From Henckelia pumila (Eukaryota; Streptophyta; Magnoliopsida; Lamiales; Gesneriaceae): a stretch of 64,000 nt of DNA. The notes under the pieces are model-generated. The model saw nothing but the letters and a program-made list of their open reading frames with translations, was not told where the DNA came from and made no database searches. The stretch spans positions 87,438,151 through 87,502,150 of the forward strand of contig NC_133120.1 of NCBI RefSeq assembly GCF_033568475.1. The letters are read 5' to 3'. Position numbers and translations under genes: made by a program. Shown in pieces: positions 48,883-60,139 of the stretch (the stretch's first letter is position 1; each line of letters begins with the position of its first letter).

Positions 48883-51171
48883 ATATGGCCAAGAAAGACC
48901 ACTCGATCCATCCAGAATTCACACTTACTCAGCTTGGCGTACAACTGCTCATCCCGAAGAGTCTGCAGTACTACCCGTAAGTGAGAAACATGCTCTTCCG
49001 CATTACGCGAATACACAAGAATGTCGTCAATGAAGACCATGACAAACTTATCCAGATACTCACTGAAGACACGGTTCATCAGATCCATTAAGATAGCCGG
49101 CGCATTAGTCAATCCAAATGGCATCACTAGAAACTCGTAATGCCCATAGCGAGTACGAAATGCTGTCTTGGCTACGTCCTGATCTCGGACTCTCATCTGA
49201 TGATAACCCGATCTCAAATCAATCTTGGAGTAGACCGAAGTACCCTGCAACTGATCAAACATGTCATCGATACGAGGCAAAGGATACTTGTTCTTCACAG
49301 TAACTCGGTTCAACTGACGATAGTCAATGCACAGCCGCATCGACCCATCCTTCTTCTTAACGAAAAGAACAGGAGCTCCCCAAGGAGATACACTAGGACG
49401 AATGTACCCCTTGTCCAAAAGATCCTGCAATTGGTTCTTCAACTCACGCATCTCTGACGGAGCCAGACGATACGGTGCTCAAGAAATATGCGAAGTACCC
49501 GACATCAGATCTATGCCAAACTCGACTTCCCTAACAAGAGGAAAACCCGGAATCTCATCTGGAAAAACATCTGAAAATTCATCTATCACTGGATTACTCT
49601 ATATCCCAATACTCTCAGCGGACAAATCAACTGCATAGATAAGGTAACCTTCTCCACCCGACTCTAGAGCACGACAGGCTCTCAAAGCAGAGACCAAAGG
49701 CATCGGGGGTTGCGCTCCCTTACCATAGAAAAACCAGCTATCACTCCCTTCCGGATGAAAGAGTACTAATCTCAGATAGCAGTCCACTGAAGCTCGATAG
49801 GTAGCCAACAGGTCGATTCCCAGAATGAAATCAAAATCATACATCGCCAGAACTATGAGATTCGCAATCAGAATGTTATCCTCGAACTCTAAAGGGCAAC
49901 TCATCACTAGACGCTTGGCCAAAGCAGACTGACCCGTCGGAGTAGAAATTGAAAGTACTACATCTAGTGAAATTCAAGGTAACTTATGCCTCTTAACAAA
50001 ACTTGCAGAAATGAAGGAATGAGATGCACCAGAATCAATGAGTACAAGAGCAGGTAAACCAAATAACAGAAATGTACCTGCGATAACCTTCTCATTCTCC
50101 TCCATTGCCTGGTCATGCCTCAGAGCAAATACCTGGCCAGAAGCCCGCGACCTCAAGTGAGAACTCCCTGCAGGCTGTCCTTGCGTCCTCTGCTGCACAG
50201 AAGCCTGAGAACCTGATCCAGAACCAGAGCCAGAACCGCCTCCCCCAGATAGTGGACAATATCTCCGGAGATGACCCACCTATCCACAACGGAAACAAGC
50301 TCCAGAAGCTCTACGACACTTGTCTGATGTATGGTTCTTCCCACAGTGATCACACTTGTCCTTCTTCCCAAAACGGACAACACCAGCAAAACCAGAGGAA
50401 GAAGAAGATCCAGACTTCTTGAAAGTCTGAGCACGGGGACCTAAAGAACTCGCCGGCCTAGACAGAGGGAAAGATCGATTACGCCGAAGGCTGTCGTCTG
50501 CCTGGTGACAACGGCTCACCAAAACCTCGTAGGTCATATCATCGCCAACCGCCACACGGTCATGGATCTCAGGGTTAAGGCCCTGAAGGAACAGATTATA
50601 CTTCATCTCCGAGCTATCAAGAATCTCGGGGCAATAAGATAGCAGATCAAAGAACTTTTGCTGGTACTCATCAATGGACATGGCCCCCTGCCGGAGACTC
50701 AACAACTCACCTGCCTTCGTCTGACGGAGTGCAGGAGGAAAATATAGCTTTTGTAAAGCTGTGCGGAACTCGGCCCAGGTGGCCACTCCCCTCGCCGTGA
50801 TGATCGGTGCGGATGTGAACTTCCACCACTTACGGGCTCGCCCGTCCAGAAGATAGCCAAGTGTCTCCATCTTCTTCTCCTCGGTACAACGGAATGTCCG
50901 AAAGGTCGTCTCCATCCGATCTAACCAGTTCTCCACCTCTTTCGGAGACTCACCCCCAATCAAGGTTTTCGGACCCATTTGAAGAAATTGGCACACACTA
51001 AAACGTTCCTCATCGCGGTGACGATAATGGCGCTCTCGACGATGCTCACGATTGTCGTCACCCCAACGTCCACCTACACTACCATGGCTGCTACGGTCAT
51101 CATGATCCGCCATCTACAAAATCACCCCATGGTTATCTTAAGCAGAAACTGAATCCCAAGAAACTATGCAT

Positions 51172-51183
51172 GCTCTGATACCA
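51172..51183 (-). other. Primer-binding site, initiator tRNA-Met, of the gypsy element
   Basis: The minus strand reads TGGTATCAGAGC four bases after the 5' LTR end. Confidence 0.85.
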
Positions 51184-51187
51184 TAAA

Positions 51188-52563
51188 TGTAGTGACCCTT
51201 ACCCGGATCACCTACTAAACAGAACTTAGATATGCAATTAACTTAATTAAACAGATATCAGAATAAAAATGCGGAAACCATAAACATTATACAATCCTAA
51301 GGAAAAAAATCTGTAATTATCCAAATAATTTATACAACCAAATCGAATGTTGTACCAATCCAAAACAACAGAAATAAACCTAGACAAAGCTCCAGCTGGC
51401 TAACCACTGCCTAGCCCCTCTTGGATCCACCTGCCTCGTCCAATCGCAAACCTGCCCCATGAAACAGGGTGTCCAGAAACACAGGGTACGAGACGTGAAC
51501 ATAAAACGCTCAGTACGAGAGTATGAGTATACATGCATGCAAAGTGAACTCCCTATAACTCGAGGTCAAAGATCGGATAACAGAAATAGACCGGGCCCTG
51601 GTATGCAGCACACTGTGCCGTCGCTTCAGGAGGTGGCCCACATACCGAAAAATACCAGTGGATACGCCGGACCCAAATCGATGGAAATCCATCCACTAAC
51701 AGGATAGGGTAAAACCCTACTAACAGACATCTCGAAGGAGATAGCTCAATATGCAAATGAATGCAGCATAAATCAATGACATATAAATCATGCAGTCACA
51801 TAATACATGCATACTCAGTCAGGATATCTCGAACAATACTTTCGTACCTCAAATCAGTGCAAGCTCTACCAACTCTAGGTCCACGCATATAGGCTGCTCT
51901 ACACTGGCAAATGATACTACTATCATTAAAGTGCTCTAAAAGCCTTAACTAAGCTAAAGCATACTCCTAAATATTTTTAGGAAGCAAAAGCTATACCTTC
52001 GTCCGTCGTTAGCTTTTTGCTGTTGAATGCCTCAAAGCTAGGCTACAGCTTTGCTACAACGCCTGGACTGCTAAGCCACTTCCGGATTCCCCACGGGACG
52101 CCTAGAATGCCCTAGATCTAAGCTATAAGACCAAGGAATCGAGAGAGAAGAGGTGATTGGTGTGCTCAAAACTGAATCTCGGCCTTTCTTTTTATAGACA
52201 TCGATCGGAACGTCAGATCCTGCCATCGGAGCTTCCGAACATCCTCATCCGCCACGTGTCAAAATCTCACTGGTTGACTTCGGATAAGGGAGACCGGAAC
52301 CTCCGTTCCCGATCATTTCTTTCGTTCCCATGCGTCATGCATGACGTCTTTCCGATCGGAGCTTTCGATCACCATCGGATCTTCCGATCGCCAACGGAAC
52401 GTCCGTTCCTGCAACGGAGCGTCCGTTCCTGTCTGACCCTCCGGACCATTTCTGATCATTCCGGGCCCAACCCCGGACTCTGTTAATCCATTAAGAGTTC
52501 CCTTAATCAAGTTTATCGGAATAATTAACAGTTAATCACTAAAATTGGATACGGGCCACTACA
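51188..52563 (-). repeat. 5' LTR of the gypsy element
   Basis: Same ends as the other LTR (TGTAGTGACCC and GGGCCACTACA on the plus strand). TATA box on the minus strand at 52188-52196. It is 44 bases shorter because two CGGAACGTCC modules and a short CATG repeat unit are absent. Confidence 0.9.
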
Positions 52564-52568
52564 ATTGA

Positions 52569-53036
52569 TCTCTTGATATTCTCTATGTGCTCCACAAAGT
52601 GACATCTAGAATTTTTTAGATCTTCTACAGTTTCCACAGTCGATGCCACAAGCTTGCTCATGATATCCTCCAGCAGATGTAAGATCAACTGCGAACAACT
52701 TCCCTCCTCATTTTGAAGCTTGAATGGTTGGTCTGTAAAATCTGGGTATTGAGAGTGTGAATACCGGTAATAGTCAAACTCGGCCATATCATCCAACAGG
52801 TGTCTCATGGTATCATCATCTCGGCAAAATATTGAAATACCGGTTGTGAAAGCTCCGTCAATTACCCATCTTCTTTTCACTGCATCCAAACCATCAAGAA
52901 AAATTTTAAGGAGAGAATAGTTAGAAAACTCATGATACCGAAAGATGATTTCCAAATCTTTGAATCTCTTCCATGCTGCGTAGAATGGCTCTCCGTGTTT
53001 CTGGGTAAAACTTGTGAATACTTGTCGATTTAACAT
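52569..53036 (-). pseudogene. Gag-like ORF of internal region 2, 5' part, interrupted by the gypsy element
   Basis: Starts MLNRQVFTSFTQKHGEPFYA and keeps the stretch missing from the other copy (MRHLLDDMAEFDYYRYSHSQ). It runs to HIENIKRSI, where the gypsy LTR begins. The rest continues at 35210-35715 left of the gypsy element (EVEKDTQAVTNPIWFDDDDS), with a further frameshift near 35545. Confidence 0.7.
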
Positions 53037-53240
53037 CTCAAAGTATTACACCGCAAGAATCCCTCTTCGTCTATGCAAAATTCTTTCTATCTCTGGGTCG
53101 TATGGAAATTATTCTTCTTCCGAAGATTCACCTGCACGCACGAACAAATCAGAGTAGCACTTGGAGGAGTAATAAAAAATAAAAATAAAAACAAGAACAC
53201 AAATAAACTAAACGCCTTACCCGGCAACGACGCAAAAGTT

Positions 53241-54654
53241 TGGTAATGCTTAGTCGTGTCGCGCCCAAATTAACCCAACTCAAATTAACTAAATAAACAT
53301 GTATTTGCGAGAGTAGGGATTGTTTTCACGAGAAAAGTGAAATTTATTTGTGTTATTAAAAATACTGAAAAGGGAATTTGGAAATTTTATCAACTACGAT
53401 GCAAGAATTAAAATAAGAATAATCAATAAAATAACGAGACTTGGTATCAGTCGATTACACCTTTGAAATTATTCATTCGATCATCAATTTCCTAAAAATA
53501 ATTAATTCACATTAAACATTAACCATTGGAAATTTAATTCCAGTTTCACCTTAATTTTAATTAATTAGAAACCAGCGTTCTAGATTAACCCTTACCCCAT
53601 AAATCAACCCGATATCAGCGATCTAGATTTAAATCAACGGCAGCATTCAAACTAGTAAAACTGATGAATCTAGACAACACATACACCATCGGTTATATTT
53701 AGCCTAGTCAATTGTTGTTCATACGATTTAAAAAATTCAACAGCAGAAAATATTAAACTCAATTGCTTCGCAAATTAGATGATTCAAACAATTACGGATT
53801 TGAGTTGTAATTTAGCAATAGATTGTATAGCAAAATCCTAAGGTGATCAATCCTAAAATCTCACATACAAGCATGACAATCAATCCAAAACAACTCTTGA
53901 TACTTAATTAGAATTAAACAATAAAAATCAAAATCTCTCAAATAAATAAATTCAAGGGTTCGTCTTCCTCATCAAGTATTAAAACTTAGCCACAAATATT
54001 CATGAATCTTCTAGCAAAATTCATGAAAAAAAATTAAATCTAAGAAAGAGAGAAGAAACCTAGCCGCCAATGTATTTCTCACGTTCCAAGACGTCTACGA
54101 TCATCTATTTTTTGAGTTCTAGATGATATTTAAAGTATAGAGTTCTTTCCAAGAAAGTTTCCTATTTAAAATATAAATTCCCGACTTTTCGTCTCGCCCG
54201 ATCGATCTGTAAGATGTTGCAGATCGAGAGAGAAATTATTCCAACTTTTTGTCCAACTTTTCTTTCTGCTCTCGCTCGATCGGTAAGATGTTGCAGATCG
54301 AGCGAGCAGCTTTTTTTCCAGCGAGCGGTGATTTTGAAAAATTCATATCTGGAGATCTAGCTGTCGGATTGAGCTGAAATTTGGACAGAAGCTTCAAAAC
54401 ATCTTGAATTTTATTCTGAACGATGGAGATCGGATTTGAAGCTCTCTAAAATTAAAAATGATTTTTGGATCATTGCTGCTCCGTAATTCTTCTCTTATCT
54501 CGCTCTTTCCTTCCTTCTTTAACTCCTTTTCTTCACTTTTCCTATATCAAATCACATACAATGATTAGTAACTATAACATGAATTTAATCAATCAAAATA
54601 CACCTAATCATCACAAATTAACTCAATCAAACATAGGAAAATACCATTACATCA
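53241..54654 (-). repeat. LTR c of the three-LTR element
   Basis: 1414 bases. It ends ATTACATCA directly before the flanking duplication AAAGG. The PBS of the second internal region lies just left of it. Confidence 0.85.
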
Positions 54655-55283
54655 AAAGGTACGTAAGAACTGACCGAGATAGCCGACATGATATATGATC
54701 TTATCTGTTGCATTTGCATGTGCTTTGTTTTTATCATATTTTATTGCTTTAGCACATGCATGATTTTACACTAGACTGCATCTCGTTAGAGGTGAGTCGT
54801 GACTGTTTTCATATGAGACTCGTATCTCGTTATGGAGATGGGTCAGGTGGGGAGGCTCAGTCCCATGGTTTTGTCTATCACCGGGAGATGCCGAAACGGC
54901 GAAGACTGACGCTATTGTGATAGTAGAATATACGAGTACCCTGCGGACTAGCTATCCAGCACGGTACTGTATATTCGTTGGTGTCCCTGAGCAAACTTGT
55001 TTTACAGGGTTTTAAAATTATTTGCATGCATCATATTTGTTTATATATCATTGTTTCCGTATTGAGCGTAATCGTTCACGTCTAGTGTTTTTGTATTTTT
55101 TGGACACCCAATTCAATGGGGCAGGTGCAGGTGTAGGTTGGGTTGTATTATTGGATTTTTTAATCCAGTTTTATTATTCTGGTCAGCATTTATCTTTCCA
55201 CAACATATCTCTGATTAGTGTTAGTTGCATGCTTATTAAGCATCATTCTTTGATTATTAGTGGATCCGGGTTGGGTCACTACA

Positions 55284-55338
55284 TTTATTGGTATCAGAGC
55301 ATGCAAAGAAACTTTTGGGACATATTACTGAGACTTTG
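55284..55338 (+). other. Internal region of the outermost element, first piece
   Basis: From the PBS to the solo LTR. It continues at 59951 after removal of the solo LTR and one CTTTG (ACTGAGACTTTG joined to GGTTGTCC). Confidence 0.6.
55289..55300 (+). other. Primer-binding site, initiator tRNA-Met, of the outermost element
   Basis: TGGTATCAGAGC lies five bases after the LTR end CACTACA; it complements the 3' end of initiator tRNA-Met. Confidence 0.85.
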
Positions 55339-56174
55339 TGAAACGACCGAAAACTCGAGGGAATTTTTTTTTTTAAGATATAAATTTAAATACCACATAT
55401 ATGCCCATACATATATACGTCATTACTAAAAATAATTTTGATTCCACGTGATAATAATGTATAATAAATTGGTTGATCTCTAGCAAATTTTAAAACGCCT
55501 AATTAAATTAAAGGATATGCAAGCGCGTGAAATACGATATCGCAAAATGTGAAAATACAAAGTTTATAATATCCAAACATAGTCAAATCATAACATGAGT
55601 AGTAAAAAGACAAACATGCACTGTAAATGACTTAATACAGTCCTCAGTCAAATCTAAGAGAAATGCGGAAGTAAATACTGCAATGGTCACGAGCAAGCAA
55701 ACTAGCAGTGGATGCTAAGAGGTCCTCGCCGCCAGTCGGGACCACATCATCTACGGAATCAAACTCACCTGCACCATTTAGATATAGTGATCCTAGAGGC
55801 CCATCATGCTCTATAATATACATAACGAATACTACTAAATAAAATCACATGCAAGCACGACGTATGTAAAAATAACATGAGGATTTAATGCATGCATGAA
55901 CGTAAAATCATATGTATAATAATAAATCGTAACATAATCATATCATAATTACATAACATAAATATGACATGTCATAGTCATAAAAATCTTTGCTGTGGGT
56001 CATATCAGTGAAATGTAACCTAATTCGATTGATCAATCTAAATCCAACGTACGTGATGGCGGCCTATGGTGTGTAACCCCTATGCCCTATGCCACTTCAC
56101 CCCAACCTTTGGGGATCCATAGGCTCATAATCATAAGTGGAAAGGTCATCGGGCCCGGTATCCCGACCTCCAGT

Positions 56175-58044
56175 TAGGGCTGGCAAATTTACCCAAATTC
56201 CCGACCCTTCCCGAATCCCATCCCGCTCCCGTCTCGAAAATTTCCCGACCCGAAAATTTCCCGACCCGACTTGTCGGGATTTGTCCCGTCCCGACCAATA
56301 TCGGGATAGGGATCGGGTAGCTAGTTTTATCCTGACGGGAATCCCGTCCCGACCCGATTATATTAATAATATTATTTTTTATATTAATAATATTATTTTT
56401 ATTAACCACCACCGTAGGGTTTCAAGTTTTCAAGTTCTGATTTCTCACTTCTCAATCCTGCCGCTCTCTTTCTTCTCTGTTTTTAACTTAGTCTAGTAAT
56501 TGGAAGTCAAATTTTTATTGGAATCTTGGTCCCCCTCAAATCTCAATCCACTACAAAAGGGCACTATGAGGTAAATTAAATTCTTTTGATTTAATTCCAT
56601 CGTCAATGAAGTAATTGGATATTCCTCAATCTGTAAGTTGGAAAAAAAGCTTTTGTTTTTTTTCATTTCCGCGTTGTGCTTTCCATTTCTGTTTGCTTTT
56701 AGTAGTGTTGAGCTTTATCGAGTTTGACAAAATATTTGATATTATTTGTGTTTTTTTCTTCGTTTGATGAAGTTGAATGTTTTTATTTGGCTTGCGAAAT
56801 GATTGAATTGCCTATGAAATTGATGTGTTGTTTGTTTGATTTTAAACTCATTGCTCTGTTTGAAGGGGTACACGTACATTAACTATGGCTGCAGCAAGCT
56901 CAAGGATTCTCTGTTTCGCTACTTCCTCAATTTCGGTGAGGTGATGAGGTTTCTTTTATTCATTCGACTGGTTTAAATTGTTGCTTTTCGTTGTTATGCT
57001 TATTAATAGTTTGATATTTTGTTCAAGCTGGATGAGTATCAAATTTGCTAAAATTAAATAAGGTTTTTGGGATTTGATTTTCTCATATTTTGTACATGCC
57101 CTTGCTTTTTTCTACAAAACATCTGTAATGTTAATTTTCTATGTGGCATATGCTTAAGTTGAGATTCGGGCTTTTAAGTTGGGTTTGCATATGCCTTTGA
57201 ATTTGGGATATCAGGTTGTGCACTGTCAAAATCTTCTTGAAATAGCATTGTTTTTTGAGAGATTGCAAGGAGAATAAATGCATGAACTTTTACAAAATGA
57301 GGATTTTTTTAACCGAAATGCATATATTTATTTTAGTCATTGATGTTCATGGAGAAGAATGTGGCTCAATAAGTTAGAGTTGGGTAAGTTGGTGGTTGAT
57401 ATATATTTATAGTTTTATGTAATGTTGCATTTCTAGCAACTCCTTGGTTGGGTAAATTTTGTTTTTAGTTTTCATTTGTAAATTTTAATCTTGTGATAGA
57501 TTATGATTATATGCTATTTATTGTTTGTAGGTATCCTCATGCACAAGGAAAAGTAATGCATCATTCTCAAGTGTAAACTCAAATGGTTTCATGGTGGAAG
57601 AGTAACTCGTTGATGGTTTAATCATTAATGATACAATGACTTGATATGATAGTAATTATTAAGGTGACTCCAGTTTCAACGAGTGAGTTACTGATCATTT
57701 CAATGATTTGAAAATCTTGTTTTTTTTTTTTTGTGTGGGAGGGATTCTTCAATCTGGTTGTTCTTTTTGAGAAATTTGATGTTGAAATGGCTTGATCAAA
57801 TGTTGTCTTTGTTTTGGATTGCTCTATAGTTTATTAGAATATAAATTAATCAAGTTGTTTTTAAATATTTATTCGGGATATCTCTTCCAAACCCGACGGG
57901 ATCCCGAATATTCGGGATCTCGAACAATCGGGTTCCGACATTTTCGGGCACAGGATCGGGAAGAAAAATTTATTCCCAATAATTATCGGGACGGAAATTG
58001 GGTATGAGGATTACGGGACGAGTCCCGACCCGATCCCAGCCCTA
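56175..58044. mobile_element. Non-autonomous hAT transposon carrying a host-gene fragment
   Basis: The perfect 9-base terminal inverted repeats TAGGGCTGG (56175) and CCAGCCCTA (ending 58044) are flanked by the 8-base duplication CCTCCAGT (56167-56174 and 58045-58052), the hAT hallmark. Both subterminal regions are dense in CCCGAC/GTCGGG motifs, as expected for transposase binding. No transposase ORF exists in its 1870 bases. The middle resembles a promoter-leader-exon-intron-exon piece of a host gene. Confidence 0.85.
56885..57605 (+). pseudogene. Captured gene fragment: two exons encoding a transit-peptide-like N-terminus
   Basis: Exon 1 (56885-56935) encodes MAAASSRILCFATSSIS and ends at a GTGAGG donor. 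After a 595-base intron with a TTTGTAG acceptor, exon 2 (57531-57605) continues in phase 0 with VSSCTRKSNASFSSVNSNGF and stops after MVEE. The product is 41 residues, rich in Ser/Ala with few acidic residues at its start, typical of plastid transit peptides. The pyrimidine-rich stretch near 56430-56490 resembles a plant 5' leader. The parent gene is not recognised. Confidence 0.5.
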
Positions 58045-59950
58045 CCTCCAGTCCCGTGTTTGTCACAAATCACATCAATTATCCCAAAAATATTTTTTTT
58101 TCACATGCCATCAATTTAACGTAATTCATATGCATGAATCATGAATTAAAATATCATTTTTTTAAAAAAAACTTTGCTCGTAAATATATATTTATTTTCA
58201 TTTTTATAAAGATAAAATTCATATCAAAATATTACATATATGTCTATTAAATATATATGTCTATTAAATATATATTTACGGGCTATTATACTGCCCCTTA
58301 ACTTAAGTCCTGAAACTAAGTCTGGCCCAATTAATAATTCAACTTAAACTCTAATAATACCTTAAGCCCAATTATTTAGTTAAGTCCACTTATACTTTAG
58401 GCTCAATTATTTAATTCTTTCAAAAGTCCAAAATTAAATAATTAATCTTAAGCCCTAAATAAATTTTCTAAGCCCAAGTATGCCTAATCATTTAAGCCCA
58501 AATCACATATGTTTGACCCAATTAAATTCAATTTAAATTCCATAACCATTGGACCCTAAATTATATTAACCCAGCCCAAATTAATTGACCTAAGCCCAAA
58601 TCCAAACTCCAGACCCGACCCATCCACTCGACCTGGACTGGCCTCTGACCCGACCCGGACCCGGCCCAACCCCTCACTAAGGCCGAGCCCAAGAATCCTG
58701 GCCCAAAGGAAAAGACCCAGCGAACCCCCAACACCTCTTCCCGACTCCCTCGCTCGGCTTCTTCAGGCCTCACGGTCACCCAGCTCTGACCACCCTTGGC
58801 CGGAGCTGCGCCGGCAGGACCACCCCAAGGTCCTGCCGGAACCCTAAGCCCAAGACCTGGCTCGAACCACGCTAGCCATGGCTCAGCCGAAGGCCTCTTT
58901 CCCGTCCCAAACACAACAGCCCTCACATCCCTACACAACTCCAGCCATGAATCGAACCACCAGAGAACCTATCCCACCTCCAAACTCAACCATTCCAGCC
59001 CCTTATTCCTCGATGAACATCACCTAAGACCGAACCAGAGGTAGCCCGCACTCGAACCCGTCCTCCGAAACTTTGAGAAAATCAAGCTTTCAACCAAAAT
59101 CGTGCGTGAACTTGAAAAATAAACATACAACCACAGGCATAGGCACAACACACACTTTTAACCTCAAACAATGCACAATAATACAATCTAAATGGTGAGT
59201 GGAGGAAAAACGAACATGCCTCAAACCGGAAAATAAAGGTATAGAAACGAAGCTTGCGACGTGGCGATCGATAAACTGTAAAAATCTTGGAATTTAGACA
59301 AGATTTGAGTGTAGTGTGTGCAAGTGAAAGAAACGGCGCAAGGTTCCTCTTCTCAGACAGAAAGATCGAGTGAAGGAGATGAAGGTAGTGTTAGGGCTTT
59401 TATCGGGCTTTAAAACGCCAAAGACTTAGGGCCCAATAAGTATTTTGGTTAAAGATTCTGGGCTCAGAAAATAATTAAGGGGCTAGCCCAACACTAACAT
59501 TTTGAATCCTAAATAAAATGGTAATTTTCGGATTTATTAAAAGTTCATTTTAAAAAGTGCCCTAAAAGTTCAGAAAAAAAGCCCTGTTAGATGAAAAATG
59601 AATTTTAAAATATTTATATATATAAAACTAGAATTTTTCAATAAAATAGATCTTCAAATAATTATATTAGACTCTTAAAATCCTTAGACAAGAATATCGA
59701 TAAAACATTTATCTCGATCGGTCGCCGTCCCGTCTATTAGCTCAAAAATAATATTTTCCTAAAAATTTTCATAAATCCTAAAATACCCGGATTAAAAAAA
59801 AATCCTAAATAAATTTAAAACAAATAATCATGATAAATGAAAGTCATTTAAACCTTTAATTTAAATTATTATGTTATTCTATTTAAAATATTAATTATCC
59901 TGATTATGCATACGGTTTATGAAAGAGGAAATTCTAGGCGTTATACTTTG

Positions 59951-60134
59951 GGTTGTCCTTGTAGGAAGATGAATTAGAATGACGAAAGAGCAGCGATTGA
60001 CTCCGGAATGGCGAGATACTTAGGGATTCTCAAGATTGTCATCGCAAAGGTTATTGTTAGCTATTCGACTCATGTGGATCCTAGATTTGGATCAAGTACT
60101 AGATGTCAGAGGCAGTGATAAAATATTGGTTGGT
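59951..60134 (+). other. Internal region of the outermost element, second piece
   Basis: GGTTGTCCTTGTAGGAAGATG fits gypsy leader sequence following the PBS. There is no open gag. It ends at the target duplication ACACG of the next solo LTR. Confidence 0.55.
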
Positions 60135-60139
60135 ACACG

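Larger units (their letters stand above)
37273..51113 (-). pseudogene. Gypsy gag-pol polyprotein, one frame with eight stop codons, split by copia
   Basis: Coding segments 48883-51113 and 37273-39457 join in frame across the copia insertion (about 1472 codons). Domains in order: gag (51113-50280, WLDRMETTFRTFRC, zinc knuckle CFRCG-stop-VGHLRRYC); aspartic protease (LIDSGASHSF); reverse transcriptase ([29 protein letters not shown] catalytic pair kept); RNase H ([21 protein letters not shown]); integrase ([41 protein letters not shown]); chromodomain-like end. Stops are at 50280 (TAG), 49974 (TGA), 49599 (TAG), 49479 (TGA), 39148 (TAG), 38776 (TGA), 37837 (TAG) and 37348 (TAG), with no frameshift. 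The element cannot encode its proteins. Confidence 0.9.
35721..52563 (-). mobile_element. Chromovirus-type Ty3/gypsy retrotransposon, full-length with nested copia
   Basis: The flanks ATTGA at 35716-35720 and 52564-52568 are the target duplication; the undisturbed site is seen in the sister internal region (GGAGGATTGATCTCTTG near 32190). LTRs: 35721-37140 (1420 bases) and 51188-52563 (1376 bases). They differ by about 60 substitutions counted by eye, plus a 40-base and a 4-base indel. The PBS for initiator tRNA-Met is at 51172-51183 and the purine tract at 37141-37152. Gag-pol lies on the minus strand. The protein ends in a chromodomain-like EEATWEIE tail, as in the Tekay/Del clade. Confidence 0.92.
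29295..54654 (-). mobile_element. Tat/Athila-like non-autonomous LTR retrotransposon with three LTRs
   Basis: Order on the plus strand: LTR 29295-30709, internal 30710-32829, LTR 32830-34245, internal 34246-53240 (split by the gypsy element at 35721-52563), LTR 53241-54654. The whole is flanked by AAAGG (29290-29294 and 54655-54659). On its coding strand each LTR starts TGATGTGATGG or a close variant and ends TTACCA; the PBS and purine tract sit at the expected places. The internal regions carry only a gag-like reading frame and no protease, reverse transcriptase or integrase, so movement would need a helper element. The three-LTR form implies recombination between two copies, or replication of a tandem template, before or after insertion. 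Confidence 0.85.
28472..55283 (+). mobile_element. Outermost Ty3/gypsy 5' LTR, split by a 25.4-kb nested insertion
   Basis: The LTR begins TGTAGTGACCCGTATCC (28472) and ends GGGTTGGGTCACTACA (55283). It is present as 28472-29294 and 54660-55283, about 1447 bases without the insertion. TATAAAAAG at 28880-28888 is a promoter TATA box. Upstream of it (28630-28870) lie modules such as GATCGGACGGTCCGAAC. The PBS follows the right end. The 3' LTR lies outside the window or is lost, and the internal part visible to the right (55284-55338, 59951-60134, 62743 onward) has no intact coding sequence. Confidence 0.85.
55339..59945 (+). mobile_element. Solo LTR of a gypsy-type element, containing a hAT insertion
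   Basis: Begins TGAAACGACCG and ends AGGCGTTATA (the last bases would be ACA in an intact LTR). The flanks CTTTG at 55334-55338 and 59946-59950 are the target duplication. Without the hAT element it is about 2.73 kb. It contains many TAAGCCCAA-type motifs (58340-58610) and no internal domains, PBS or second LTR. The 125-residue open frame at 58561-58938 has skewed Gly/Ala/Pro content and I do not call it a gene. Confidence 0.75.

Noticed and set aside
58561-58938. 125-codon Gly/Ala/Pro-rich frame in the solo LTR
   Set aside because: Lies in a GC-rich LTR part, on the opposite strand to the LTR; no domain.
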